DNA of 64,000 bases from Paracidovorax wautersii (GTDB taxonomy: Bacteria; Pseudomonadota; Gammaproteobacteria; Burkholderiales; Burkholderiaceae_C): contig NZ_JAVIZX010000001.1 of assembly GCF_031453675.1 (NCBI RefSeq), forward strand, positions 1,736,001-1,800,000. The letters are read 5' to 3'. A program made the position numbers and the translations under genes. Numbering within the stretch: the stretch's first letter is position 1; each line of letters starts with the position of its first letter. Positions 46,492-55,652 of the stretch are shown here, one piece after another. The notes under the pieces were generated by a model. It did no database searches and had not been told where the DNA came from. It saw only the letters and a program-made list of their open reading frames with translations.

Positions 46492-47328
46492 TCAGGCCGT
46501 GCCGGCGGCGCTGCGCACGAGCGCCAGCGCGCGGCACAGATCGGCCCAGGCGGCCGCCTTGGCATCGGGCGCGCGCAGCAGGTAGGCCGGGTCATAGCTC
46601 ACCACGGCGGGCACGGCCGTGCCGTCCGGCGCGGTGATCTGGTGCACACCGGCGCGCAGCCGGCCCAGGGGTTCGCGGCTGCCCAGCACGGCGCGCGCCG
46701 CGCCCAGCCCCAGCAGCAGCACCATCGCCGGCCGTGCCGTCGCCAGGGTGTGCGCCAGCGCAGCGGCGGGCTCGGCACCCGCGGCGGCGCTGCTGCCGGG
46801 CTGCGGGCGCTCCAGCGTGGCCACCAGCGTGCGCGGATGGCGGTGCAGGCGCATGGCGCGCAGCATGTTGTCCAGCAGCTTGCCGGCGTCCCCGGCCAGG
46901 GGCTCGGCGGGCGTGGCGCTTTCCAGCACCACCAGCCAGCCCGCGCCCAGTTCGGCGGGCGTGCCGGCCGGGTCTGCGGACGGGTAGACCGCCACGGAGG
47001 AATGGAGCACCAGGTGCAGAGGTGCCGCTGACGCGACGCCGGTGCCTGCCGGTGCCGCCGCGGGCGTGTGTGCGGCTGCCGGGACCTGTGCCGGCCGGGG
47101 CTTTGCGGCTGCCGGCATGGCGGCGGGTTTCGGCGCCCCTCCGGGAGCGGTGGGTGGTTCCGCCGCGCGGGCGGTGGTCGGTGCCCCAGGGGCTGCCATC
47201 GCCGCGGCTGCAGGTGACGCCGCTACGGGTGCAGAGGAGGGGGGCGTTTCGCGGGCCACAGGCGCCCAGACGGAGATGCCCATCTCCTGCAGCATGGCGC
47301 GCTGGCGCGGGTCGAGGTCCAGGCTCAT
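46492..47328 (-). CDS. Uracil-DNA glycosylase-like protein, catalytic motifs degenerate
   Basis: This protein of 278 residues has a Pro/Ala-rich linker (about residues 25-100) and a C-terminal family-4 UDG-like domain. The region aligned with GExPG...GPAGxLLD reads LVVLESATPAEPLAGDAGKLLDNML, so the GEAPG motif is missing, and the HPAYLLR motif reads YDPAYLLRAPDAKAAAW, with the His replaced by Asp. Glycosylase activity is therefore doubtful. The gene overlaps rimI (ATGA). In E. coli the gene beside rimI is holD (polymerase III psi), so a replisome or DNA-binding role is a speculative option. Confidence 0.75.
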   Translation of the reverse strand: MSLDLDPRQRAMLQEMGISVWAPVARETPPSSAPVAASPAAAAMAAPGAPTTARAAEPPTAPGGAPKPAAMPAAAKPRPAQVPAAAHTPAAAPAGTGVASAAPLHLVLHSSVAVYPSADPAGTPAELGAGWLVVLESATPAEPLAGDAGKLLDNMLRAMRLHRHPRTLVATLERPQPGSSAAAGAEPAAALAHTLATARPAMVLLLGLGAARAVLGSREPLGRLRAGVHQITAPDGTAVPAVVSYDPAYLLRAPDAKAAAWADLCRALALVRSAAGTA

Positions 47329-47801
47329 AGCTTCAGGCTCATCACGATGGCATCCTCGCGCTCGCCGTCCAGCGCCGGGTAGTAGCGCTTGCGCTCGCCG
47401 ACGACGCGATAGCCATGGGTTTCATAGATCTGGCGCGCGCGCTGGTTGCTCACGCGCACCTCCAGCCACAGCCACTCGGCCCGCTGGCCGCGCGCCCACA
47501 GCGCGAGGGCGTCCAGCATCAGGTGCGCCCAGCCCTGGCGCTGGTAGGCCAGCGCCACGGTGATGTTGAGCAGGTGCACTTCGTCCACGCCTTTCATGGC
47601 GACGAAATAGCCGATCAGTTCGTCCTGCGCCATCAGCAGCTGGGCTTCGTAGCCCGCGGCCAGGGCGTCGATGAAGTTGCCCCGCGTCCAGGGGTGGGTG
47701 TAGGCACTCTCCTCCACCTGCAGCAGCATGTCCAGGCGCGGCAGGGACAGCGGCTCGAAACGGGCCTCTGCAACGGCGGTGGACTGGGGCAAGGCGCTCA
47801 T
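47325..47801 (-). CDS. rimI: Ribosomal protein bS18 alanine N-acetyltransferase
   Basis: This 158-residue GNAT enzyme acetylates the N-terminus of ribosomal protein S18. Motifs are VEESAYTHPWTRGNFIDAL, the acetyl-CoA loop VALAYQRQGWAHLML, and LEVRVSNQRARQIYETHGYRVVGERKRYYP, all typical of RimI. It overlaps tsaB upstream and the UDG-like gene downstream by ATGA, giving a tight three-gene operon. Confidence 0.94.
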   Translation of the reverse strand: MSALPQSTAVAEARFEPLSLPRLDMLLQVEESAYTHPWTRGNFIDALAAGYEAQLLMAQDELIGYFVAMKGVDEVHLLNITVALAYQRQGWAHLMLDALALWARGQRAEWLWLEVRVSNQRARQIYETHGYRVVGERKRYYPALDGEREDAIVMSLKL

Positions 47802-48511
47802 GGCGTGGCGGGGAGGGCGGCCGCCCGGCGAGCGGCTTCGCGCTCGGCGGTGGTCTGCGCCACTTTATCGCGGATGTAGCGGGGCAGGGCGGCTGGGGCC
47901 GGCACGGCGGCGCCGGCGGCCAGCAGCGCCGGTGCCAGGCGCAGCAGCGCGGCGGCCGTGGGCAGGGCGTGCACGTGCGGGGCGTCCGGTGCCAGCCGCT
48001 CTCCGTACGCGGCCTGGGCGTTGCCGGCCACGGTCCAGCCGGCGGGCACGGCGACGGATTCGGGGCGGCCGAGTTCGAAGTCCGCCGGAACGGACCAGGA
48101 GCCGCTGTCCTGCCACTCGAACGGGGCCCAGTAGACCTCGTCCATGCGCGCGTCCAGCGTGGCCACCACGCGCGTGCAGCCGTGGGCGGCGCGGGCCTGC
48201 TCGGCCACGGCCAGCAGGGTGTCGACCGGCAGCACGGGTACGCCGCGGCCGGCGCGGGCGCCGAAGGCCAGGCCCTGCGCCACGGCGCAGGCCGTGCGCA
48301 GCCCCGTGAACGAGCCCGGCCCCCGGCCGAAGACGATCGCGTCCAGCCCGTCGAAACCCAGGACCGCCTGGGCCATCAGCCCGCGGATGGCGGGGATCAG
48401 CCCGGTCGAGGCCTGCGCGCCGCCGGGCGCGCTGTGCTCCCACACCGCCTCGTCCCGCTGGACGGCGATGGAGAGGGTGTCGGTGCTGGTGTCGAAGGCA
48501 AGCAGGTGCAT
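47798..48511 (-). CDS. tsaB: tRNA t6A biosynthesis protein TsaB
   Basis: This 237-residue protein of the ASKHA fold supports TsaD in making N6-threonylcarbamoyladenosine in tRNA. It shows LLAFDTSTDTLSIAVQ, IVFGRGPGSFTGLRTACAVAQGLAFG and ATLDARMDEVYWA, the TsaB core. tsaC/sua5 lies at 53393. First gene of the tsaB-rimI-UDG-like operon, divergent from dacB. Confidence 0.94.
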   Translation of the reverse strand: MHLLAFDTSTDTLSIAVQRDEAVWEHSAPGGAQASTGLIPAIRGLMAQAVLGFDGLDAIVFGRGPGSFTGLRTACAVAQGLAFGARAGRGVPVLPVDTLLAVAEQARAAHGCTRVVATLDARMDEVYWAPFEWQDSGSWSVPADFELGRPESVAVPAGWTVAGNAQAAYGERLAPDAPHVHALPTAAALLRLAPALLAAGAAVPAPAALPRYIRDKVAQTTAEREAARRAAALPATP

Positions 48512-48628
48512 GGAAGAGAGGAAGGCGGGGCGCCGTGGACAGGGCGGCTGGCCGGCCGGCGGAAGGCGAAGCAGGGATTATCGGCGCAGGCCCCGGGCGC
48601 GCGCGGGATGGGGCGATAGACTCGCCGG

Positions 48629-50114
48629 ATGAGTCCGCTTTCCCTGAAGAGCCGGGCGCGCGCCGGCCGCCGTGCCGTCCTGGCGGCCCTGGCGCTGGCC
48701 ATGGCCGCGCCCCTGGCCGCGCAGCCTGCAGCGGCTCCCGCCGCCCGCGTTGCTGCCGCCCCGTCGTCACCCCTGCCCCCTGCCGTGGAAGCTGCCCTGG
48801 CCCGCGCCCAGGTGCCGCGCGAGGCGCTGTCGGTGCTGGTGGCCGATGCCGAGGGCCGGCTGCCGCCGCGCCTGGCCTACCGCGCCGAGGTGGCGTCCAA
48901 CCCCGCGTCGGTGATGAAGCTGGTCACCACCTATGCCGCGCTGGACCTGCTGGGCCCCGCTTTCGTCTGGGAAACGCCGGTCTACCTGGACGCCAAGCCC
49001 CAGGGCGGCAGCCTGCAGGGCAACGTGTACATCAAGGGCCAGGGCGATCCGAAGCTGGTGGTCGAGCGCCTGTGGCTGCTGATGAAGCGGCTGCGGGCGC
49101 AGGGCGTGCAGGTGATCGTGGGCGACATCGTGCTCGACCGCACCGCCTTCCAGCTGCCCGAGCACGATGCCGCGCTGTTCGACGGCGAGCCGCTGCGGCC
49201 CTACAACGCCGCGCCCGATGCGCTGCTGCTCAACTTCAAGTCGGTCGCCATGACCTTCCTGCCCGAGCCGCAAAGCGGCGTGGCGCGCGTGGCCTACGAG
49301 CCGCCGCTGGCGCCCATGCAGCTGCAGGCGACGGTGCCGCTGGCGGCGCCGGGCACCGAGTGTGGCGATTGGCGTGGCGCCCTGAAAGCCGAACTGGGCG
49401 ACCCGGCCCGCATCGGCTTCCAGGGCGTGTACCCGGCGGCCTGCGGCGAGCGGCAATGGTCCGTGGCGCCGGCCGATCCGCGCGGCTATGCGGGCCCGTG
49501 CGGTGGAGGGCATGTGGCGCGAACTGGGCGGCAAGCTCACCGGCAGCGTGCGCGACGGCAAGGTGCCCGCGGGGCTGGCTCCGGCTTTCAGCACCACCTC
49601 GCCGTCGCTGGCGGAGGTGGTGCGCGACATCAACAAGTACAGCAACAACGTGATGACCCAGCAGGTCTTCCTCACGTTGGCGCTGCAGAAGACCGGCGTG
49701 GGCAGTTTCGAGGGCGCGCGCGACGTGCTCGGCCAGTGGTGGCGCCAGCGCTTCGGCCCGGCCGAGCCGCCGGTGGCCGACAACGGCGCGGGCCTGAGCC
49801 GCGGGGCGCGCATCAGCGCCCAGTCGCTCGCGCGCATGCTGCAGGTGGCGTGGGTGTCGCCGCTGATGCCCGAACTGGCAGCCTCGCTGCCCATCGCGGG
49901 CGTGGACGGCACGCTGCGGCGCACGCAAGGCCGCGCCACGGGCAGTGCCCACCTCAAGACCGGCACGCTGCGCGACGTGTCCGCCATGGCCGGCTATGTG
50001 CATGCGGCCAGCGGCCGGCGCTATGTCTTCGTGGCCATCGCCAACCATCCCAATGCACCGGCTGCCCGGCCGGCCATTGAGGCGCTGGTCGAATGGACCG
50101 CGCGAGATCAGTAA
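48629..50114 (+). pseudogene. dacB: D-alanyl-D-alanine carboxypeptidase/endopeptidase (PBP4, DacB) with a frameshift
   Basis: The first part (signal peptide ending APLAAQPAA, SxxK motif in NPASVMKLVTTYAALDLL, the inserted domains) runs in one frame to about ADPRGYA. The second part, from RAVEGMWRELGGKLTGSV with SxN in KYSNNVMTQQ and KTG in HLKTGTLRDVSAMAGYV, is in another frame. The shift lies at 49490-49498 (GCGGGCCCG); removing one base gives a continuous PBP4 of about 494 residues with all three penicillin-binding motifs. PBP4 trims periplasmic peptidoglycan. Recent mutation or sequence error are both possible. Confidence 0.87.
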
Positions 50115-50116
50115 CC

Positions 50117-50235
50117 AATAGCACGCTTCAAAAATGAGAGCGCCATGCGCTCGCTGTATCTGGCATCTGAAGTCTTTACATTTGTAAGTCGTCTCCGCGC
50201 CTGCGCTGATTGCTCCTTAAATGAGAGCTAACCTC
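50117..50235. repeat. Diverged dispersed repeat, copy F
   Basis: AAAAATGAGAGCGCCATGCGCTCGC is colinear with copy D (gatagctgcttgcgcttgc). AAATGAGAGC occurs at 50132-50141 and again as a direct repeat at 50219-50228. It fills most of the gap between dacB and the GDSL gene. Confidence 0.55.
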
Positions 50236-50361
50236 CCGCGCCGGCTGTCGCGCGGTCCGCGTTGCCGTGGCGGGGGCGGGCCCGGCGGGACACCGCAGCG
50301 TCGGTGTTTACCCGCACTCCCGGGGCGTTTCAGAGCCCCTACCATGGGCACTCCAAAAAAA

Positions 50362-50373
50362 GAACGGTCGTTC
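50362..50373. promoter_or_regulatory. GAACG-GT-CGTTC inverted repeat, candidate operator
   Basis: Five-base arms around GT lie 24 bases before the start of the GDSL lipoprotein gene, close to where a promoter should be. The pattern is like TetR-family operators, but no such regulator is in the window. Confidence 0.45.
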
Positions 50374-50396
50374 TAATTCATAACAGGAGAATGCCT

Positions 50397-51542
50397 ATGC
50401 AACGATGCTCATCTTGGGCGCTGGCGGTCGTGGCCGCTGCAGCGCTGTCCGCCTGCGGCGGCGGCGGCGCCGACACCACCCCGGCCGTTCAGGTCACGTC
50501 CGTCAAGGTCGCAGGCGACAGCCTGGCCGACAGCGGCACCTTCGGCTTCAAGTTCACCGTGCAGGGCACGGCACCCACCGGCGCCGGCTCCACGCCCATC
50601 TGGCCCGAGCGCGCAGCCGCCAGCTATGGCCTGTCGCTGTGCCCCCGCTACGTGGCCACCAGCACCACCACGTTCACCGCCAATCCCAGCCCAGGCTGTA
50701 CCAACTACGCCATCGGCGGCGGCCGCATCAACAACCCGACGGCGCCGACCTCGCCCGTTTCCATCCAGAAGCAGCTGCAGGACATGGGCGCGGCCGGCTT
50801 CGGCGCCGGTGATCTGGTGCTGGTCGACGGCGGCGGCAACGACGCGGCGGATCTGATCGGCGCCTACCTGCGTGTGCGCACCGATGGCGGCGCCACTTAC
50901 CTGACGCTGCTGGGCACCCAGCTGGACGCCGCCACGGTCAACGCCGCGGCCGCCGCGGGTGCCAACGGCCTGGCCGCTGCGGGCGCCACGTACATGAAGG
51001 CGCTCGCCACGCAGTTCGCGACCAGCATCCGCGCCCAGACCGTGGCCCGGGGCGCGCCCCGCGTGGCCGTGCTGAACATGCCCGGCATCACGCTCACGCC
51101 CCGCTTCCGCACGGTGCTGGCTTCGATCGCCGCCAGCAGCGGCACGGCCGCCGCAGCGTCTGCCGAGGCGCTGTTCGACGGCTGGATCCAGGCCTTCAAT
51201 GCCCAGCTGGCGACCAGCCTGGCCGGTGATGCGCGCATCGTCGTGGTGGACTTCTACACCTCGTTCAAGGACCAGTCCACCAACCCGGCGCAGTACCAGT
51301 ACACCAACGTCACCACGCCCGCCTGCCCCGCCACCGGCGTCGGCAGCGACGGCCTGCCGACCTACACCTTCCCGACCTGCACGGCCGCCGCCCTGTCGGC
51401 GGCACCGCCCGCGGGCGCCACCGGCGGCGCGGACTGGTGGAAGTCGTACGCCTTCGCCGACAGCTTCCACCCCACGCCCTACGCGCACCAGCAGATCGGA
51501 CAGCTGCTGTCCCGTTCCCTGGCCACCGCCGGCTGGCTCTGA
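50397..51542 (+). CDS. SGNH/GDSL-family hydrolase lipoprotein (catalytic residues intact)
   Basis: This 381-residue lipoprotein has the lipobox LSAC (Cys20) and the GDSL fold: block I VAGDSLADSG with nucleophile Ser42, block III-like GGGNDAADL, and block V FADSFHPTPYAH with Asp355 and His358. It should be an esterase or lipase at the outer membrane or in the periplasm. ATG 50397 is chosen because AGGAGA lies six bases upstream; ATG 50391 touches it. It precedes ompW by 33 bp and faces a degenerate paralogue at 52351. Confidence 0.88.
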   Translation: MQRCSSWALAVVAAAALSACGGGGADTTPAVQVTSVKVAGDSLADSGTFGFKFTVQGTAPTGAGSTPIWPERAAASYGLSLCPRYVATSTTTFTANPSPGCTNYAIGGGRINNPTAPTSPVSIQKQLQDMGAAGFGAGDLVLVDGGGNDAADLIGAYLRVRTDGGATYLTLLGTQLDAATVNAAAAAGANGLAAAGATYMKALATQFATSIRAQTVARGAPRVAVLNMPGITLTPRFRTVLASIAASSGTAAAASAEALFDGWIQAFNAQLATSLAGDARIVVVDFYTSFKDQSTNPAQYQYTNVTTPACPATGVGSDGLPTYTFPTCTAAALSAAPPAGATGGADWWKSYAFADSFHPTPYAHQQIGQLLSRSLATAGWL

Positions 51543-51575
51543 GCGGCCCGCAACCCCATCACAGGAACAATTTCC

Positions 51576-52250
51576 ATGGTATTCCTCAAGCAGACCGGCG
51601 CCGCGGCGCTGGTCCTGGTGGCCTGCGCCACCACCGCCCACGCCCAGGTCGCGGGTTCGTTCTCGGTGCGCGCCGGCGCCACCCACATCGCGCCCCAGAT
51701 GCGCAGCGGCCACCTGTCGGCGCCCAGCTTTCCGGATACGCGCATCGACGTGAAATCGGACACGGCGCTCACCGGTGGCCTCACCTACATGGTGACCGAC
51801 CACTGGGCGCTGGACCTGCCCGTGGGCCTGCCGTTCAAGCACAACTTCGTGGGCGACGGTGCCATCGCCCGCACCGGCAAGCTCGGCGAGACCAAGGTGC
51901 TGCCCCTGACGCTGTTCGCGCAGTACCGCTTCGGCGAGGCGAACGCCTCCTTCCGCCCCTACGTGGGGCTGGGCGTGACCTATGCCAAGTTCTTCAAGGA
52001 GCGCACCACCGCGGCGCTGACGGGCCTGACGGGCGGCACGCTGGCCAACCCCACGACCGCCTCCATCGACGACAAATGGGGCGTCACCCCGCAGGTCGGG
52101 TTCGTGTGGGCCTTCAACGAGCGCTGGTTCCTCGACGCCGCCCTCTACAAGAGCTATCTCAAGACCACCGCGCACCTGTCGAGCGGCCAGAGCATCGACA
52201 TGCGGCTCAACCCGTACGTGGTGGCCGTGGGCGTGGGCTACCGGTTCTGA
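51576..52250 (+). CDS. ompW: OmpW-family outer-membrane protein
   Basis: This 224-residue protein has a signal peptide (AALVLVACATTAHAQ) and the eight-stranded OmpW barrel marks: GSFSVRAGATHIAPQ, DTALTGGLTYMVTDHWALDLPVGLPFKH, LFAQYRFGEANASFRPYVGLGVTYAKFF and the terminal strand YVVAVGVGYRF. OmpW forms a narrow hydrophobic channel. Placed 33 bp after a lipase gene, it could carry lipolysis products, which is inference. Confidence 0.92.
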   Translation: MVFLKQTGAAALVLVACATTAHAQVAGSFSVRAGATHIAPQMRSGHLSAPSFPDTRIDVKSDTALTGGLTYMVTDHWALDLPVGLPFKHNFVGDGAIARTGKLGETKVLPLTLFAQYRFGEANASFRPYVGLGVTYAKFFKERTTAALTGLTGGTLANPTTASIDDKWGVTPQVGFVWAFNERWFLDAALYKSYLKTTAHLSSGQSIDMRLNPYVVAVGVGYRF

Positions 52251-52282
52251 GCGCTGGGGCCGCGCGGCCCCGCCCGGCCATG

Positions 52283-52310
52283 AAAAAAGCCGACCTGCGG
52301 GTCGGCTTTT
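52283..52310. terminator. Bidirectional terminator between ompW and the GDSL paralogue
   Basis: AAAAGCCGACC pairs with GGTCGGCTTTT around a short loop, with A and T tracts on the two sides. It separates two converging genes and can end both transcripts. Confidence 0.9.
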
Positions 52311-52350
52311 GCTTGGGGCGGTGGGCGGCCTGGCCGCCCGGTCTGCCGGC

Positions 52351-53304
52351 TTACCAGCGGTTGCGCAGGCGGTCGTAGGCCCAGTCGCCGAACTGGCGGT
52401 GCGCAGAGGGCGCCGGGTACACGTTGTCCGCGAACACGAACCGGTTGGAGTCGGCAGCGGGCAGCAGCGTGGAAGGCGTGCAGCGGGCCGAGTTGACCTG
52501 GCCGGCGCCGGTGCCGATGCCGTTGCCGGGGTCGACCGAGGTGCAGACGGCCGCGGTGCTGTTGTCCATGCTGAAGTTGCCCGGGCTGAACGTCATGTCG
52601 TTGAAGTAGGACTCGGCGTCCACGATCAGCACGTTCTTGCCCAGGGATTCGATACGGATCTTCAAGGCATCATTGAACGCGCGGGTGGCTGCATTCAGCG
52701 TATTGGTCTGGCCGATGGTGATGGCCCAGGGCGTACGGCCCAGATTGTAGGTGTTGGTTACCAGCACGTACTGCGCGCCGGCGGCCACCAGGCGCTCCAC
52801 CTGCGCGCCCAGTTCGCGGCCCGCGGTGGTGGCGGCGGCGTTGAACTGGTCCACCGTCGAGGTGCCGGCCGTCACGGCCGTCATGCCGACGATCAGGTCG
52901 CTGATGCCGCCGTTGACGATCACCAGGTCCTCGGCGCTGAAGCGGCCGGTATTCAGGAAGCTGGTGATCTGGGCCTCGATGGACGGCGCGGTGCCGCCCG
53001 CGGCGTCGGTCGTGGCGGTCACGCGGGCATTGCCTTGCGCAAAGCCCGCACCGCCGCTGACCTGCGGCGTGATCGTGCGCCCGTAGCGGGAGGCCAGCTG
53101 GTTGGCCCAGTTGTCCACCGCGCCGGTGCCGTTGACCGTATAGCGCGAGCCGGTCTGCCCCATGTCCGTGAAACCGTCCCCGAACGTGACGAACCGCGAG
53201 GGCGAGATGGCCGATTCGGTCGTGCTCGATCCGCAGGCCGCCAGCAGGGTGGCCGATGCGCATGCGGCGACCACCAAGGTGCGGCGCATCCAATTTGCTG
53301 CCAT
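52351..53304 (-). CDS. GDSL-like lipoprotein lacking catalytic Ser and His
   Basis: This 317-residue lipoprotein has the lipobox LLAAC (Cys24) and a full GDSL-like body (VIVNGGISDLIVG, YVLVTNTYNLGRTPWA). Block I reads FGDGFTDMGQ, with Gly44 where the nucleophile Ser belongs, and block V reads FADNVYPAPSAH, with Tyr296 where the catalytic His belongs; Asp293 remains. It is probably not a hydrolase. The frame and conserved motifs are intact, so it looks selected rather than decayed. GGAGA precedes ATG 53304. Convergent with the active paralogue and ompW. Confidence 0.85.
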   Translation of the reverse strand: MAANWMRRTLVVAACASATLLAACGSSTTESAISPSRFVTFGDGFTDMGQTGSRYTVNGTGAVDNWANQLASRYGRTITPQVSGGAGFAQGNARVTATTDAAGGTAPSIEAQITSFLNTGRFSAEDLVIVNGGISDLIVGMTAVTAGTSTVDQFNAAATTAGRELGAQVERLVAAGAQYVLVTNTYNLGRTPWAITIGQTNTLNAATRAFNDALKIRIESLGKNVLIVDAESYFNDMTFSPGNFSMDNSTAAVCTSVDPGNGIGTGAGQVNSARCTPSTLLPAADSNRFVFADNVYPAPSAHRQFGDWAYDRLRNRW

Positions 53305-53392
53305 GTGTTTCTCCAGAAAAAGTGGATGGGAGTTTAACGACTGTGCCGCCGGCGGGTGCAACAGGGCGGATACACGCGGCGGCGCAGCCGGC

Positions 53393-54403
53393 TCAGGCCG
53401 CGGCGGCCCGCTGCAGACGGTCGCGCACGCCTTCCCAGTCGGGCGTGGCGGGCGGGGTTTCGATCCAGATCAGCTTCACGCCCTCGTCGTCGAAGCTGCG
53501 CAGTGCCGCGAACAGTTGCTGGGCCGCGGCAGCGGCGTCGTCGGGCATGCGGCGCAGCACGATCTTGCTGGAGCGCATGCGCAGCGCCGTACGGGCATAG
53601 ACGGCCAGGTGGGCCGCGTCGGCGCCCAGCACGTCCAGCCCGGCCTGCAGCGCCTGCGCGTCCATCAGGCGCACCTTGGCAGTGGGCGCATAGTGCGCCT
53701 CCAGCGTGCCCGAGGCGCGCGGTGTCTGCGCGGGCAGCTCCTCTTTCGAGAGCGGCGCGATGCCGCAGGCGGCAGCGATCTGGTCGCGGCCGATGGCGCC
53801 GGGGCGCAGCAGCACGGGCACGCCGCGGGTGCAGTCCACGATGGTGCTTTCGATGCCCACCTCGCAGGCGCCCCCGTCCAGGGTGAGCAGCGCGTCGCCG
53901 AACTCGTCCTGCACGTGCTGCGCCGTGGTCGGGCTCACGCGGCCGAAGCGGTTGGCGCTGGGCGCGGCCAGGCCGTGCACGGGCGCGCCACCCAGGTCCG
54001 GATCATCGGCGGCGCAGGCACGCAGCACGGCCTGGGCGACCGGGTGCGCGGGGCAGCGCAGGCCCACGCTGTCCTGTCCGCCCGTGGCCGCCGTGGCGCG
54101 GCCGGGGAGGCGCGGCAGGATGAGCGTGAGCGGGCCGGGCCAGAAGGCGTCGGCCAGCGCTTGGGCGAAGGCCGGCACCTCGCCGGCGAAGTGGGCCAGG
54201 CCGGCCGCATCCGCCACGTGGACGATCAGCGGGTGGTCGCTGGGCCGGCCCTTGGCGGTGAAGATCTGCGCCACGGCCGCGTCGCTGGCGGCATCGGCGG
54301 CCAGGCCGTACACCGTCTCGGTGGGCAGGCCCAGCAGGCCGCTAGTGCGCAGCACGCGTGCGGCGGCGTCGATGGAGGTGGCCAGGCGGCCGTCGAGGAT
54401 CAT
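53393..54403 (-). CDS. tsaC: L-threonylcarbamoyladenylate synthase (Sua5 type)
   Basis: This 336-residue enzyme makes threonylcarbamoyl-AMP, the donor for tRNA t6A. The YrdC domain shows GLPTETVYGLAADA, IFTAKGRPSDHPLIVHV, FWPGPLTLIL, APSANRFGRVSPTTAQHV and ESTIVDCTRGVPVLLRPG; a C-terminal Sua5 domain of about 110 residues follows, making it the longer Sua5 form. It starts 16 bp after purK, so it is probably in the purEK operon. Confidence 0.94.
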   Translation of the reverse strand: MILDGRLATSIDAAARVLRTSGLLGLPTETVYGLAADAASDAAVAQIFTAKGRPSDHPLIVHVADAAGLAHFAGEVPAFAQALADAFWPGPLTLILPRLPGRATAATGGQDSVGLRCPAHPVAQAVLRACAADDPDLGGAPVHGLAAPSANRFGRVSPTTAQHVQDEFGDALLTLDGGACEVGIESTIVDCTRGVPVLLRPGAIGRDQIAAACGIAPLSKEELPAQTPRASGTLEAHYAPTAKVRLMDAQALQAGLDVLGADAAHLAVYARTALRMRSSKIVLRRMPDDAAAAAQQLFAALRSFDDEGVKLIWIETPPATPDWEGVRDRLQRAAAA

Positions 54404-54419
54404 GGCGTGCCTTGCGCGC

Positions 54420-55652
54420 TCAGAAGGGCGCGATGCCCAGCAGCGCCGCAGCCTGCAGCGCGGTGGCGCGTGCGGCTTCGGCCGTGGGGGCGGTGATGTT
54501 CAGGTGCCCCATCTTGCGTCCGGGCTTGGCCTGGGCCTTGCCGTACAGGTGCAGGTGGGTGCCGGGCAGGGCCAGGACGGCGTCCCAGGGCGGCGTCTGG
54601 GGCTGCGTGCCGCCGCGAGCGAACCACAGGTCGCCCAGCAGGTTGAGCATGACGGCCGGGCTGTGCAGGCGCGGCTGCGTGAGCGGCAGGCCGGCCAGGG
54701 TGCGCACCTGCAGCTCGAACTGCGACACGTCGCAGGCGTTCTGGCTGTAGTGGCCGCTGTTGTGGGGGCGCGGAGCGATCTCATTGACCACCAGCGTGCC
54801 GCCCTCCAGTACGAAGAACTCTACGCACAGCACGCCCACGTACTGCAGGCCTTCTGCTACCGATTTCGCAGCGGCTACCGCTTGCTGCGCAAGCGCTGCG
54901 GGCACATTTCCTTCATAAACCTCGGTCACGGCGAGGATGCCCTCGCGGTGCAGGTTGCGCTGCACCGGCAGGTGCACGCAGGCACCGTCGGCGCCGCGCG
55001 CCACGATCACCGAGCATTCCAGCGCTAGCGGCAGCCTCTTTTCGAGCACGCAGGGCACCTGGCCCATGGATTGCCAGGCAGCGGCCAGCTCCTCTGGCGT
55101 CTTCACGCGGGCCTGGCCCTTGCCGTCGTAGCCCAGGCGGGCCGTCTTGAGGATGCCCGGCAGCAGGGCGGCGGCATCCACCGCGGCCAGCTGGGCGGCC
55201 GTTTCGATCACCGCGTAGGGCGCGCAGGGCACGCCGCAGCGCACGAAGTGGGCCTTTTCCTGCGCACGGTCCTGCGCGATGGCGACGGCGCTGGCAGCGG
55301 GCGCCACGGGGCGCTCGGCGCCCAGGGTGCGCAGCGCCTGCGCGGGCACGTTCTCGAACTCGGTGGTGATGGCGTCGCTCAGGCCGGCCAAACGGGCCAG
55401 GCCCTCGGGGTCTTCGTAGGCGGTCTGGACGTGGTGGTGGCTGACCAGCCCGGCGGGGCTGTCGGCGTCCGCATCGAGCACGGCGGTGAAGTAGCCCATG
55501 GCCTGCGCGGCGTGCACGAACATGCGGCCCAGCTGGCCACCACCCAGCACGCCCAGCGTGGCACCGGGGAGCAATGAGGTCCCCACGCTCCCCGAGGGGG
55601 CCTTCGCGCCCTGGGACGGCACGGCGGCGCTCATGTCGGGCTGCACGCTCAT
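54420..55652 (-). CDS. purK: N5-carboxyaminoimidazole ribonucleotide synthase
   Basis: This ATP-grasp enzyme of 410 residues carboxylates AIR using bicarbonate. Marks are [81 protein letters not shown] short N-terminal extension of about 30 residues precedes the domain. Its ATG overlaps the purE stop. The segment at 54853-54920 resembles a dispersed repeat (copy G) though the protein has family-normal length there. Confidence 0.95.
   Translation of the reverse strand: MSVQPDMSAAVPSQGAKAPSGSVGTSLLPGATLGVLGGGQLGRMFVHAAQAMGYFTAVLDADADSPAGLVSHHHVQTAYEDPEGLARLAGLSDAITTEFENVPAQALRTLGAERPVAPAASAVAIAQDRAQEKAHFVRCGVPCAPYAVIETAAQLAAVDAAALLPGILKTARLGYDGKGQARVKTPEELAAAWQSMGQVPCVLEKRLPLALECSVIVARGADGACVHLPVQRNLHREGILAVTEVYEGNVPAALAQQAVAAAKSVAEGLQYVGVLCVEFFVLEGGTLVVNEIAPRPHNSGHYSQNACDVSQFELQVRTLAGLPLTQPRLHSPAVMLNLLGDLWFARGGTQPQTPPWDAVLALPGTHLHLYGKAQAKPGRKMGHLNITAPTAEAARATALQAAALLGIAPF
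54853..54920. repeat. Possible eroded dispersed repeat, copy G, inside purK
   Basis: GCTACCGATTTCGCAGCGGC and then CGCTTGCTGCGCAAGCGCTGCGGGC keep the order of the family core (gctattgattt..agctgc..gcgctt..aagcgct..ggc). It encodes an Ala-rich helix in reverse. The match is weaker than for the other copies and could be chance. Confidence 0.4.

Noticed and set aside
54853-54920. Counting purK copy G as a certain repeat insertion
   Set aside because: The protein has family-normal length here and the match is partial, so it is listed with low confidence only.
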